8,290 nucleotides of DNA from an uncultured beta proteobacterium (GTDB taxonomy: Bacteria; Pseudomonadota; Gammaproteobacteria; Burkholderiales; Rhodocyclaceae). This document shows, one piece after another, positions 1-5,647 of this stretch. The translations under genes were made by a program, and so were the position numbers. Location of the stretch: positions 1 through 8,290 of the forward strand of contig CAJBIL010000204.1 of NCBI GenBank assembly GCA_903953145.1, read 5' to 3'. The stretch's first letter is position 1. The number at the start of each line of letters is the position of its first letter. The notes under the pieces were generated by a model. It did no database searches. It saw nothing but the letters and a program-made list of their open reading frames with translations, and was not told the origin of the DNA.

Positions 1-672
1 GCCGACTGGCAGCGGCCGCACCTAAAGCCGCTGCGCGAGTTGTTACGGCTTGGTTTGCCGATGGGTTTGTCGAGCTTTGTCGAAATTTCGTCTTTTACGC
101 TGATTGCGCTCTTCGTCGCGCAGCTGGGGGCCACGATGGTGGCCGGGCATCGCATCGTCGCCAATCTGGCGGCACTTTGCTACATGCTGCCTTTGTCGCT
201 GGCGATTGCCACGCTTTCGCAAGTCGGCCAGGCGGCTGGCGCGCGGGATTGGCTGCGCGCCAGCGCCTCGATCCGTGCCGGGTTGCTGCTGGCCGGCGGT
301 CTGGCTTCTTTGCTTGGCCTCATGCTGTGGCTGGTTGCCCGGCCGATTGTCGTGGCCTATAGCAGCGATGTTGCGGTGCAGGCGGTCGCCTTGTCGCTGA
401 TTGCTTATGTGGCGATTTATCAGGTATTCGACGCCGTGCAGACGGTTGCCGCCTACGCGCTACGGGGCTACAAAATCACCTTTGCCCCGATGCTGGTGCA
501 TATCGGCTGCTTCTGGGGCATCGGTCTATTCGGCGGCTGGTGGCTGGCGTTTCGTGCGGCGGCGCCGATGGGTGTCGCCGGTTTCTGGCTTGCTTCGCTG
601 CTCAGCCTGTTGCTGGCGGCAATTTTGCTCGGCTCGGTGTTGTGGCGGGCGATCCGCGTTCAACGGGATTAA
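1..672 (+). CDS. MATE-family multidrug/Na+ (or H+) antiporter, C-terminal part (5' end outside window)
   Basis: The frame is open from base 1 to a TAA at 670-672, giving 223 residues of a protein that starts before the window. Nearly all of it is hydrophobic and divides into about six membrane-spanning segments, roughly the second half of a 12-helix MATE transporter (usual length about 450 residues). Family-like stretches are GLPMGLSSFVE (about residues 18-28) and LGATMVAGHRIVANLAAL (about residues 42-59), followed by a loop with GQAAGARDW. The protein ends in a short basic tail (RAIRVQRD). MATE proteins (NorM/MdtK/DinF type) sit in the inner membrane and export cationic drugs or metabolites in exchange for Na+ or H+. 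An internal TTG at 40 is open in the same frame but lies inside the transporter fold, so it is not a start. Substrate and coupling ion cannot be read from this half. The family call is firm; the subfamily is not. Confidence 0.93.
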   Translation, partial: ADWQRPHLKPLRELLRLGLPMGLSSFVEISSFTLIALFVAQLGATMVAGHRIVANLAALCYMLPLSLAIATLSQVGQAAGARDWLRASASIRAGLLLAGGLASLLGLMLWLVARPIVVAYSSDVAVQAVALSLIAYVAIYQVFDAVQTVAAYALRGYKITFAPMLVHIGCFWGIGLFGGWWLAFRAAAPMGVAGFWLASLLSLLLAAILLGSVLWRAIRVQRD

Positions 673-773
673 CGCTATTGAGCGTGCAGGGGAGCGCATT
701 GAGGTGCATTCACCCTGGTCTGGGTTAAACTGCGCACCGCGTCGGAATGCTTCGGGTAGATGAGAGTGAAACC
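673..773. other. Intergenic gap between the MATE gene and the J-domain gene
   Basis: This 101-bp gap holds a short perfect hairpin, ACGCT-ATTG-AGCGT (672-685), directly after the transporter stop codon. It lacks a T-run, so it is a poor intrinsic terminator. A second tiny stem, GGTG-CATT-CACC, lies at 703-714. A TTGAGG (699-704) and a TTAAAC (725-730) resemble promoter hexamers but are 20 bp apart, which is too long for a convincing sigma-70 promoter. The gap is nonetheless the obvious place for the promoter of the downstream group. Confidence 0.3.
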
Positions 774-1073
774 ATGACTTTAGCGCAGGACCACTATGCA
801 AAACTGGGCGTTGCGCCCAATGCAGCGGCAGATTTGATCAAGGCGGCTTACCGCAAGAAAGCCGCGCAGTATCACCCGGACAAAAACCCTTCGCATGACG
901 CTGCAACGCGCTTCCGGGAAGTTCAGGAAGCCTATGAAGTGCTGGCCGATAGCGCACGCCGCAAGGCTTACGACGAGAACCGGCAGCGCAGCCTGATCGA
1001 AGACCCTTTGCCTGTCGCCCGCGATATTGCAGCGAAATACCTCCAGACCGTTATTCAGGGAAGCCCCCATTGA
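774..1073 (+). CDS. Small J-domain (DnaJ-like) co-chaperone
   Basis: This 99-residue protein is little more than a J domain. It begins DHYAKLGV (residues 6-13), has the basic helix II AAYRKKAAQYH (24-34), the invariant HPD tripeptide at 34-36 that stimulates Hsp70 (DnaK) ATPase, then helix III FREVQEAYEVLAD (47-59) and RRKAYDE (62-68). There is no G/F region, zinc finger or DnaJ C-terminal substrate-binding domain, so it is a class C (type III) J protein. Such proteins usually direct DnaK to a specific client. The last 30 or so residues (SLIEDPLPVARDIAAKYLQTVI) look helical and may recognise the client. ATG 774 was preferred to the in-frame ATG 747 because the domain starts right after it, although neither has a strong ribosome binding site. 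The stop codon overlaps the start of the next gene, making that product the best candidate client or partner. The J-domain call is very secure; the client is unknown. Confidence 0.92.
   Translation: MTLAQDHYAKLGVAPNAAADLIKAAYRKKAAQYHPDKNPSHDAATRFREVQEAYEVLADSARRKAYDENRQRSLIEDPLPVARDIAAKYLQTVIQGSPH
1057..1063 (+). promoter_or_regulatory. Ribosome binding site for the TTG-started gene at 1070
   Basis: AGGGAAG lies 6 nt before the TTG at 1070-1072. The TTG overlaps the TGA of the J-domain gene (TTGA, 4-bp overlap). The spacing, and the lack of an ATG in a suitable position, are why TTG was chosen as the start. Ribosomes finishing the J-domain gene would be well placed to restart here. Confidence 0.6.
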
Positions 1074-1609
1074 AAAAATCACATTATTTTTCCGACCTGA
1101 TCAAAAGCTATAACGATGAGGTTGATGATCTATTCTCCGATTCTGAAGGCAAGTCGGTATTGCAGAAGCGCCTGAACGACAAGCGCCGGGAGATTGACGC
1201 CATTCTGCCGATGATCGAATTCAGCCCCGAGATGGTGGCTGTTGTTTTCTACGGCGCTTTTGGGTTCCGTTCCGCTGAGGTCATGCAGCGCATTGTGCTG
1301 AGCGAGCCGGGGCGTGTCGGCTTCCTTGACTGGGCGGCGTTAAAGGATGATCTGACGATTGCCGACTGGGCCGAGCCATTGATCGCAGCATCGTTAAAAG
1401 CGCCGGGCGGCGATGTCTTCCTCGTCGCTACTGCCGCGCTCGAATTCCTGCGCAACAAGGATTCATACGCTGCGCCAGCGCCCGAACCCGCGCCTGAAAA
1501 GGATGAAAACGATGAGAATGCAGGCAACGACGATGATGGCGAACAGGACCTGAGCGAAGCCGGTGCAGACTGGCTTGCCGAGCAGGGGTTTGACGTTCTG
1601 GAGCGTTAA
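1070..1609 (+). CDS. Uncharacterised protein with acidic C-terminal segment, coupled to the J-domain gene
   Basis: I do not recognise this 179-residue protein. It starts at a TTG overlapping the preceding stop codon, with an AGGGAAG ribosome site, and its first codons are A-rich. It has no signal peptide or clear membrane segment, so it is probably cytoplasmic. Residues 1-130 look mainly helical: a charged N-terminal stretch (SYNDEVDDLFSDSEG, then KRLNDKRREIDAIL), followed by a more hydrophobic helical body that includes VAVVFYGAFGF and, near residues 100-130, a DWAEPLIAAS stretch. A Pro/Ala/Glu linker (about 134-143) leads to a strongly acidic, probably disordered stretch rich in Asp, Glu and Asn (about 144-163), and a short final helix (DWLAEQGFDVLER). 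A folded body with an acidic tail beside a J-domain protein would suit an adaptor or client of DnaK, but that is inference from position only. Reality as a gene is well supported by coupling and length; function is unknown. Confidence 0.8.
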   Translation: MKKSHYFSDLIKSYNDEVDDLFSDSEGKSVLQKRLNDKRREIDAILPMIEFSPEMVAVVFYGAFGFRSAEVMQRIVLSEPGRVGFLDWAALKDDLTIADWAEPLIAASLKAPGGDVFLVATAALEFLRNKDSYAAPAPEPAPEKDENDENAGNDDDGEQDLSEAGADWLAEQGFDVLER

Positions 1610-1689
1610 TTGTTAGTTTTTGGTCTGAAATTTTCACCCTGACAATCATTACACCAGGCGCAATCCCTGAGAATGAAATTGCTTTGCAG

Positions 1690-1711
1690 GTAGGTCGGGT
1701 TTTAACCCGAC
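1690..1711 (+). repeat. REP-type hairpin, copy 1 (+ orientation)
   Basis: A GTAG head (1690-1693) is followed by a 7-bp perfect stem GTCGGGT (1694-1700), loop TTTA (1701-1704) and ACCCGAC (1705-1711). A GTAG tetranucleotide before a GC-rich hairpin is the hallmark of REP elements of the type mobilised by RAYT (REP-associated tyrosine) transposases. No RAYT gene is in this window. It pairs with the inverted copy at 1770-1791. Confidence 0.82.
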
Positions 1712-1769
1712 GCCCTGAAAGCGAAGGGGCCTATGGCTCAAGTTCCTTTAGGGGGCAATGGCGTTGAAT

Positions 1770-1791
1770 GTCGGGCTGAAGCCCGACCTAC
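1770..1791 (-). repeat. REP-type hairpin, copy 2 (- orientation)
   Basis: Read on the - strand this is GTAG (1791-1788), stem GTCGGGC, loop TTCA, stem GCCCGAC (ending at 1770), then ATTCA. It has the same architecture and length as copy 1 but a C-G pair closing the loop. It lies just upstream of the start codon at 1833, within an in-frame extension that would otherwise be read as coding. Confidence 0.82.
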
Positions 1792-1832
1792 GGGCGCCTG
1801 TACTCACCCAAACACTCAAAGAAAGACACAGC

Positions 1833-2582
1833 ATGCATCCGGTGGTTTTGAAATCTTCACAGTTGATTCTCGCGGGCGATATTGCCGGTGCGGAGAGTGC
1901 GCTTGTCGCGATTGCCGACCAGGAGGGGGATCACGCGCTGGTCAGCGTTCTTGATGACCTGCCGCCGAAGGATCTGCTCGCTGTCATGCGCGAGTTTGAT
2001 TCCTCCCGCGAATCCGTGGTCAACATGGTCGTCACGCCAGAGCAGTTCGCGCGCTCCATCGTCCTCGAAAGGAAGTACGGTGAGCGCACCAGCGAGCGTT
2101 TGCGCGCCATGATGAATGCCGTCATGCACCGTGACCTGCATAGCGTAGCCGAGTATCTGGAAGCGATTGCCGAGATTGACGGGGGCAGCACCACGCTGGC
2201 GGACTATTTTGAAGACCGCTACGACGAGATTTTCAGCTTTGCCACGACCGGCAGTTTTACCCCGCAATTCGACCCGGATTCCGGCGCCAAAACGCACAAC
2301 ACCTGGCTGATGGAGAAGATCGAGGAACTTGATCACGGCCTCGGGTTTGGTGACTCGATGGAAAGCGCCCGCCCGCTGCTCTCCCGCTCTGAAATCGCGG
2401 ATGGTGACTGGATGGAAACCGCGTGGATTCTGCGCTACGAGTTGCCCGACGCGTTCGAGGAAGTGATGATCACGCTGCGCGACCGGGTGCAAAAACATCT
2501 GGAAGAGTCCAATGCTGTGCCGGCGCTGGCCAGTGCCGGCTTTGGTGAAGCCCCGGGCGACGAAGAAGAATCCGCTATTTAA
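1833..2582 (+). CDS. Uncharacterised helix-rich protein (249 aa)
   Basis: I do not recognise this protein. It is soluble-looking, acidic and mostly helical, with no signal peptide or membrane segment. The N-terminal part (about 1-75) has alternating short helices such as LILAGDIAGAESALVAIAD and VLDDLPPKDLLAVMREFD, reminiscent of the helical repeats of the MgtE N-terminal domain, but this is a resemblance by eye only. A middle part (about 75-150) carries AMMNAVMHRDLHSVAEYLE and DYFEDRYDEIF. The C-terminal part includes DWMETAWILRYELPDAFEE (about residues 193-211), then a charged helix and a disordered acidic end (GDEEESAI). ATG 1833 was chosen over the in-frame ATG 1758 because the 25-residue extension would be translated straight through REP copy 2. 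The ribosome site is only a weak AAAGAAAG. The next gene follows after 12 bp, so the two are very likely co-transcribed. The gene is probably real; its function is unknown. Confidence 0.78.
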   Translation: MHPVVLKSSQLILAGDIAGAESALVAIADQEGDHALVSVLDDLPPKDLLAVMREFDSSRESVVNMVVTPEQFARSIVLERKYGERTSERLRAMMNAVMHRDLHSVAEYLEAIAEIDGGSTTLADYFEDRYDEIFSFATTGSFTPQFDPDSGAKTHNTWLMEKIEELDHGLGFGDSMESARPLLSRSEIADGDWMETAWILRYELPDAFEEVMITLRDRVQKHLEESNAVPALASAGFGEAPGDEEESAI

Positions 2583-2594
2583 GGATCTGGACGC

Positions 2595-3899
2595 ATGACC
2601 ATCGTTTTGAATCCGCCGCCAATTTTGCCCCTATCGCCAGCCTCCGCGCCCCTGAGCAACAACGCAGTGGCCGCTTTCGATGCGCGGCCGTTTTTCGACA
2701 AGGCGCTGCATTACGGCGTAAAGCAAGGGGTCATTACACCGGCGCGTTTGCTGCTTATCCAGGAGGATTTTGCGAAAGGCATCGTTCAGATTGCCCATTT
2801 TTTCGGTACTGCCCATCTGCGCCCGGAGCTTGAGCTGGCGCTGCGCCGGATGGCCAATCTGATCAGCCTCTATCTTGAGGATATGTCCGATGGCGATTTG
2901 CAACTTGCCGCGATCTCCTTGCGTGACAAGACCTTTCTTTCGCACTCCAAAGGCGGATCGGAGATGCTCAAGCGCCTGCAAACCCTGCCCGACAGCACGT
3001 TGATCGACCGCAGTTCAACCTTGCCCGAGCAGCAGCGCGCCTACCTCGACGAAAAAACAGCGGCCGCGACCATCTCTCTTGCCGATTACCGGGCAGAACT
3101 CGCCCAGCGGCAAGACAACCGCAACACCATCGACTGCGCCTTCTGGTTGGCCCGAAAAATGGGCGTTGCGCGCGATGACCTGAGCGACGGCGATGACGCC
3201 GACGCGCTGATGCGCAGCGCCATGCTGTTGATTTTTATCGATCAGGCCGAGTTCAAGCCGCTCACCCGCACCACGTTTGTTCGCCTGATCAAAGCCGCCA
3301 AGCGCCCGCAGGCCACGCTTGACGAGCGGCGGCTCAATGCCGTTCTCAAGGATGCGCCGACCGAATTCCAGCAGATCACCCGACGCGCCATGGCGCGCTT
3401 TGTCGCCAATGATCTGCCGCAGATTCGCGCCGCCGGCAACAGCGCCGACAAGCTACTCTACGGTGAGGTTGGCCAAGCCTACTTTGTCAGCGAAAGCCTC
3501 GACGAAGACGTTCGGGAATACGACCGTCTGGTCGCCAGGGAGTGGGATCGCGTGACGCACGGTGAGGCGGATGACCCCGCCGTGCTCGCCACCGTTTTTC
3601 TGTTTCTCGCGACCGGCTTGCCGCCCAAAGCCACCATGCTGCTCAAAGAGGCCAAAGAAATCACCCGACTTTTCCGGGCTGACGGCTTCAACGCCAAGGC
3701 CGTCATCGACTTTATCGACAACCATGCACCCGAGTCGACGCGCGAAGATCTGAGAAAAACCTGGGCGGATGACCTGAAGCCCGAAGCCGAAGAGCAACTC
3801 GCCGATACCGACCCCAACTGGCCGGATACCCACATGGCGCGCGCTCTCGAATACCTGCGCAAAACCTGCTGCGCTACCTGGAAAAGCCGGCAGCGCTAG
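2595..3899 (+). CDS. Uncharacterised helical protein (434 aa), C terminus possibly frameshifted
   Basis: An AGGA (2582-2585) overlapping the stop codon of the preceding gene sits 9 nt before the ATG, supporting this start. I do not recognise the 434-residue product. It has a Pro-rich N terminus (NPPPILPLSPASAP), then predominantly helical sequence with no signal peptide or convincing membrane helix. Segments include FFDKALHYGVKQGVITPARL (about 31-50), ELALRRMANLISLYLEDMSD (about 78-97), CAFWLARKMG (about 182-191), and VFLFLATGLPPKATMLLKEA (about 334-353). The design resembles a helical-repeat scaffold, but no motif gives a catalytic role. The last dozen residues (KTCCATWKSRQR) are unlike the rest: they hold two of the only three cysteines. 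In the -1 frame from 3860 the sequence reads QNLLRYLEKPAALV, a natural continuation of the helix ALEYLR. A single missing base near 3860 is therefore possible. Operon partner of the 249-aa protein. Confidence 0.8.
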   Translation: MTIVLNPPPILPLSPASAPLSNNAVAAFDARPFFDKALHYGVKQGVITPARLLLIQEDFAKGIVQIAHFFGTAHLRPELELALRRMANLISLYLEDMSDGDLQLAAISLRDKTFLSHSKGGSEMLKRLQTLPDSTLIDRSSTLPEQQRAYLDEKTAAATISLADYRAELAQRQDNRNTIDCAFWLARKMGVARDDLSDGDDADALMRSAMLLIFIDQAEFKPLTRTTFVRLIKAAKRPQATLDERRLNAVLKDAPTEFQQITRRAMARFVANDLPQIRAAGNSADKLLYGEVGQAYFVSESLDEDVREYDRLVAREWDRVTHGEADDPAVLATVFLFLATGLPPKATMLLKEAKEITRLFRADGFNAKAVIDFIDNHAPESTREDLRKTWADDLKPEAEEQLADTDPNWPDTHMARALEYLRKTCCATWKSRQR

Positions 3900-3967
3900 T
3901 CTGCCAGCCCCGGCAAATCAGGTTATTTGTAACGCGCGCTCAAGCGCACTTCCCGGAGTATTCCTCG
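3900..3967 (+). promoter_or_regulatory. Leader of the small gene, with ribosome site and short hairpin
   Basis: A GGAG at 3955-3958 stands 9 nt before the ATG at 3968 and supports that start. A short palindrome, GCGCT-CA-AGCGC, lies upstream (about 3936-3947). There is no T-run to make it a terminator. The frame of the downstream gene is open through this whole interval and back to at least 3860, which matters for the possible frameshift in the upstream gene. Confidence 0.4.
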
Positions 3968-4231
3968 ATGCGATCCACCAAGGCCAGCGCTGCCGTCGAG
4001 CGACTTAACCGGCGCAGTGAACACACGCGCTACTCGATGTCCTGCCGCGCCGATGGTCTGTTCGCCCTGCGCCTGACGCAGCCCACCGGCGAATCAGCGC
4101 AAGTCGGCCACCCCTTGCCACTCGACGAATTCGTGCCGTTCGTCAATGGACTCGGCGTACAGGTCGCCAAACGGGTCAGCAAACTGGAAGTCGAATTCAG
4201 ACGCCGGCTGAACAAAGATGAAACAACCTGA
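3968..4231 (+). CDS. Small basic uncharacterised protein (87 aa)
   Basis: I do not recognise this 87-residue product. It starts at an ATG with a reasonable GGAG ribosome site and ends at a TGA at 4229-4231. It is basic and rich in Arg/Lys at both ends (RSTKASAAVERLNRRSEHTR near the N terminus, AKRVSKLEVEFRRRLNKDE near the C terminus). A central stretch reads like alternating strands (YSMSCRADGLFALRLTQP, then GHPLPLDEFVPFVNGLGVQV). No signal peptide or membrane helix is visible. The basic ends could suggest nucleic-acid or partner binding, but that is a guess. It lies 68 bp after the 434-aa gene on the same strand and probably ends the transcript, as the next gene is convergent. An alternative is that it is the distal part of the preceding gene, separated by a one-base frameshift. 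An antisense open frame covers much of it but looks like a GC-driven shadow. Confidence 0.62.
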   Translation: MRSTKASAAVERLNRRSEHTRYSMSCRADGLFALRLTQPTGESAQVGHPLPLDEFVPFVNGLGVQVAKRVSKLEVEFRRRLNKDETT

Positions 4232-4456
4232 GCTAAGCGCTGCCCTGTAGCCCGCATGGAATGGCGATCTAGCGCATGATACTCTGGAGATGCCCGTATT
4301 TGCTTGATCTACAGAGAGTGGTCTTGTAGAACAAGGCTTGGCGCGGCTTAGCGTGAAGTGGCCCCAGATTTGTAGGTCGGGGTTCACCCCGACATTCACG
4401 TTAAACTCCGTAGTTCTAACCACGTCGGGCATCTTCGCCGTGGTCAGGTGCAAGGT
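4232..4456. other. Intergenic region between convergent genes, with REP copy 3 and two small hairpins
   Basis: This 225-bp region separates the + strand group from the - strand operon. Besides REP copy 3 it holds a perfect 6-bp stem, TCTACA (4308-4313) with TGTAGA (4325-4330), and a second, ACCACG (4419-4424) with CGTGGT (4439-4444). The latter lies 13 bp beyond the stop codon of the BNR gene and could help end that transcript, though no T-run follows on either strand. A GTAG plus CCCGCATGG at 4247-4259 might be a decayed REP head without its partner arm. A 17-codon frame from 4277 has no ribosome site and was not called. Confidence 0.4.
4372..4393 (+). repeat. REP-type hairpin, copy 3 (+ orientation)
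   Basis: GTAG (4372-4375), stem GTCGGGG (4376-4382), loop TTCA (4383-4386), stem CCCCGAC (4387-4393), then ATTCA (4394-4398). It matches copy 2, including the ATTCA tail, except that the pair next to the loop is swapped from C-G to G-C. A lone REP between two convergent genes is a typical position and may serve as a barrier or mRNA-end stabiliser for both transcripts. Confidence 0.82.
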
Positions 4457-5647
4457 TTAATCCAGACGAAAAACCCGCATGCCATCGCGCGCGCTGTGCC
4501 AGAAGGCGTACAGCTTCCCGCCATGCGACAAGGCGCGGGGCTGATCCGAGGGGCCGGCGGAAGCGGCGAGGTCAAAAGCGCGAAAAGTCTTGCCGCCATC
4601 TTCCGACAACTCGGCATGAAGCTTTGTCTGCTCGCCGTCGAACGCTTTCCAGACAATCGCCACGCGCTGCCCGGTGAGCGCCAGATCGGCGTGCTCGGCC
4701 CGCACCCCGCCAACGCTACGCTGCCCATCAAGCCCTGGTGCAGCCGCGTCTGAGCTGAGCCGGCCGTAAAACACCCGACCTTCGCCATCCTTGTGGTTGA
4801 ACCACACCGCATGCCGCACGCCGGCGGCATCGACGGCCAGCGACGGGCCGTGATGCGGGCAGCCATCGATTTTCCAGCGATCAAAGGTAGCGCGTTGCAA
4901 GGCTTCCGGCGAGCCATCGGGCTTGATGCGAACGATCGCATGATCGCGCTCGTTCGGTGCGAAAACGTGCCGCCACATGAAGATCGGTGTGCCGTCTGCA
5001 TCGCTTGCCGAAGTCAGCCGGCAGCACTCGCAGGAGTGGTCGGCCAATTTCTTTTCCGGCTGGAAACTGCGCCCGTTATCGGTCGACACAGCGGCATAGA
5101 TCGCCGCACCGTGATACGCCTCCTTGCCGGCCTTGGCTTTTTCCAGATCGCGCTTGTCGATCCACGCCAGTAGTACCCGGCCGTCACCGGCGACCAGCAT
5201 CGACTCGAAACGATGCGTAATTTCGGCACGATCCTGATGCACCGTGATCGGCGGGGAAAAACGTTCGCCGTCGTCCGAACGGGCAAAACGGATTTCACCC
5301 GTATTGGGTTTGCTCAGCGGCTTGGTCCATGACACCAGCAGACCGCCATCTTTGGCAAAAGCCAGCTTCGGGCGGTTCTCGCCATCGGCGGATATCGCTT
5401 CCGGCTGCGCATTGACCACGACAGGTGCCGACCAGCTGACGCCCTCGTTATTGCTGCGATAAAGCAGCAGATGCTCGCCCTGTTTAGCAACGGCATAGAG
5501 CCGCCCATCCGGAGAAAATACCGCCGACGCGCCGAGTTCGACCTTGATTTTTTTCACGTTGGCCGGCATTGCCTCGGCCGCGTAAACGGCGCTGAGGCTC
5601 AGCAGCAGGCTTAACCCAAGAATAATTCTACGCATCGCCAACTTCAT
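4457..5647 (-). CDS. Exported BNR/Asp-box (sialidase-like beta-propeller) protein with CECC and CPHH motifs
   Basis: This is a 396-residue secreted or periplasmic protein. An N-terminal signal peptide is clear (basic start, MRRIILGLSLLLSLSAVYA, likely cleaved near residue 23). The rest shows Asp-box (BNR) turns typical of sialidase-type beta-propellers: SNNEGVSW (65-72), SDDGERF (124-130), STDNGRSF (188-195) and SEDGGKTF (348-355). Automatic annotation would probably say exo-alpha-sialidase, but I find no clear sialidase Arg-Ile-Pro motif, so enzymatic activity is doubtful. All four cysteines lie in two motifs, HSCECCR (204-210) and CPHHGP (263-268), suggesting a metal site or paired disulfides. 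The ATG at 5647 overlaps the receptor stop (TGATG). A TTG at 5650 is an alternative start with somewhat better spacing (10 nt) from the AAGGAA upstream, and ATG 5635 is a third option. Coupling to the receptor gene implies a shared transport job. Fold call good, role inferred. Confidence 0.85.
   Translation of the reverse strand: MKLAMRRIILGLSLLLSLSAVYAAEAMPANVKKIKVELGASAVFSPDGRLYAVAKQGEHLLLYRSNNEGVSWSAPVVVNAQPEAISADGENRPKLAFAKDGGLLVSWTKPLSKPNTGEIRFARSDDGERFSPPITVHQDRAEITHRFESMLVAGDGRVLLAWIDKRDLEKAKAGKEAYHGAAIYAAVSTDNGRSFQPEKKLADHSCECCRLTSASDADGTPIFMWRHVFAPNERDHAIVRIKPDGSPEALQRATFDRWKIDGCPHHGPSLAVDAAGVRHAVWFNHKDGEGRVFYGRLSSDAAAPGLDGQRSVGGVRAEHADLALTGQRVAIVWKAFDGEQTKLHAELSEDGGKTFRAFDLAASAGPSDQPRALSHGGKLYAFWHSARDGMRVFRLD

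Larger units (their letters stand above)
1690..1791. repeat. BIME-like composite: two REP hairpins in inverted orientation
   Basis: Copies 1 and 2 face each other across a 58-nt spacer (1712-1769), and the outer ends form the inverted repeat GTAGGTCGGG ... CCCGACCTAC. This arrangement (bacterial interspersed mosaic element) is common between genes. In RNA the two units could pair with each other or fold separately, and could attenuate transcription or protect the upstream mRNA. It occupies most of the 223-bp gap (1610-1832) between the acidic-tail gene and the next gene. The remaining part just after the stop codon has an imperfect hairpin (ATTGTTAG at 1609-1616 against CTGACAAT at 1639-1646) without a T-run. 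Confidence 0.78.

Noticed and set aside
699..730. Possible sigma-70 promoter TTGAGG / TTAAAC before the J-domain gene
   Set aside because: The 20-bp spacing is outside the usual 16-18 bp and the -10 hexamer is poor, so it is mentioned only in the gap entry.
1690..1791. CRISPR or insertion-sequence ends
   Set aside because: Only two units, in inverted rather than direct orientation, with no transposase and no target-site duplication; the GTAG-headed hairpins fit REP elements.
1857..2498. Long antisense open frame opposite the 249-aa gene
   Set aside because: It mirrors the codon periodicity of a GC-rich gene on the other strand, its translation is His/Arg/Gly-heavy without domain features, and the + strand frame has an operon partner and better spacing.
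3858..3866. Programmed -1 ribosomal frameshift site at CGCAAAACC
   Set aside because: It does not match the X XXY YYZ slippery pattern in the zero frame and no clear downstream stem-loop is evident; a simple indel explains the frame break better.
4030..4257. Antisense frame over the small 87-aa gene
   Set aside because: No ribosome site or recognisable features; the + strand frame has a GGAG at good spacing and lies co-directional with its neighbours. The choice is less certain than for the long genes.
4277..4330. 17-codon frame between the convergent genes
   Set aside because: No ribosome site and too short to support; it overlaps a small hairpin instead.
4444..5001. Alternative - strand frame overlapping the BNR gene
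   Set aside because: It runs in another frame of the same strand inside a well-supported gene with signal peptide and Asp-boxes; its Ser/Arg/Met-rich translation looks like an out-of-frame shadow.
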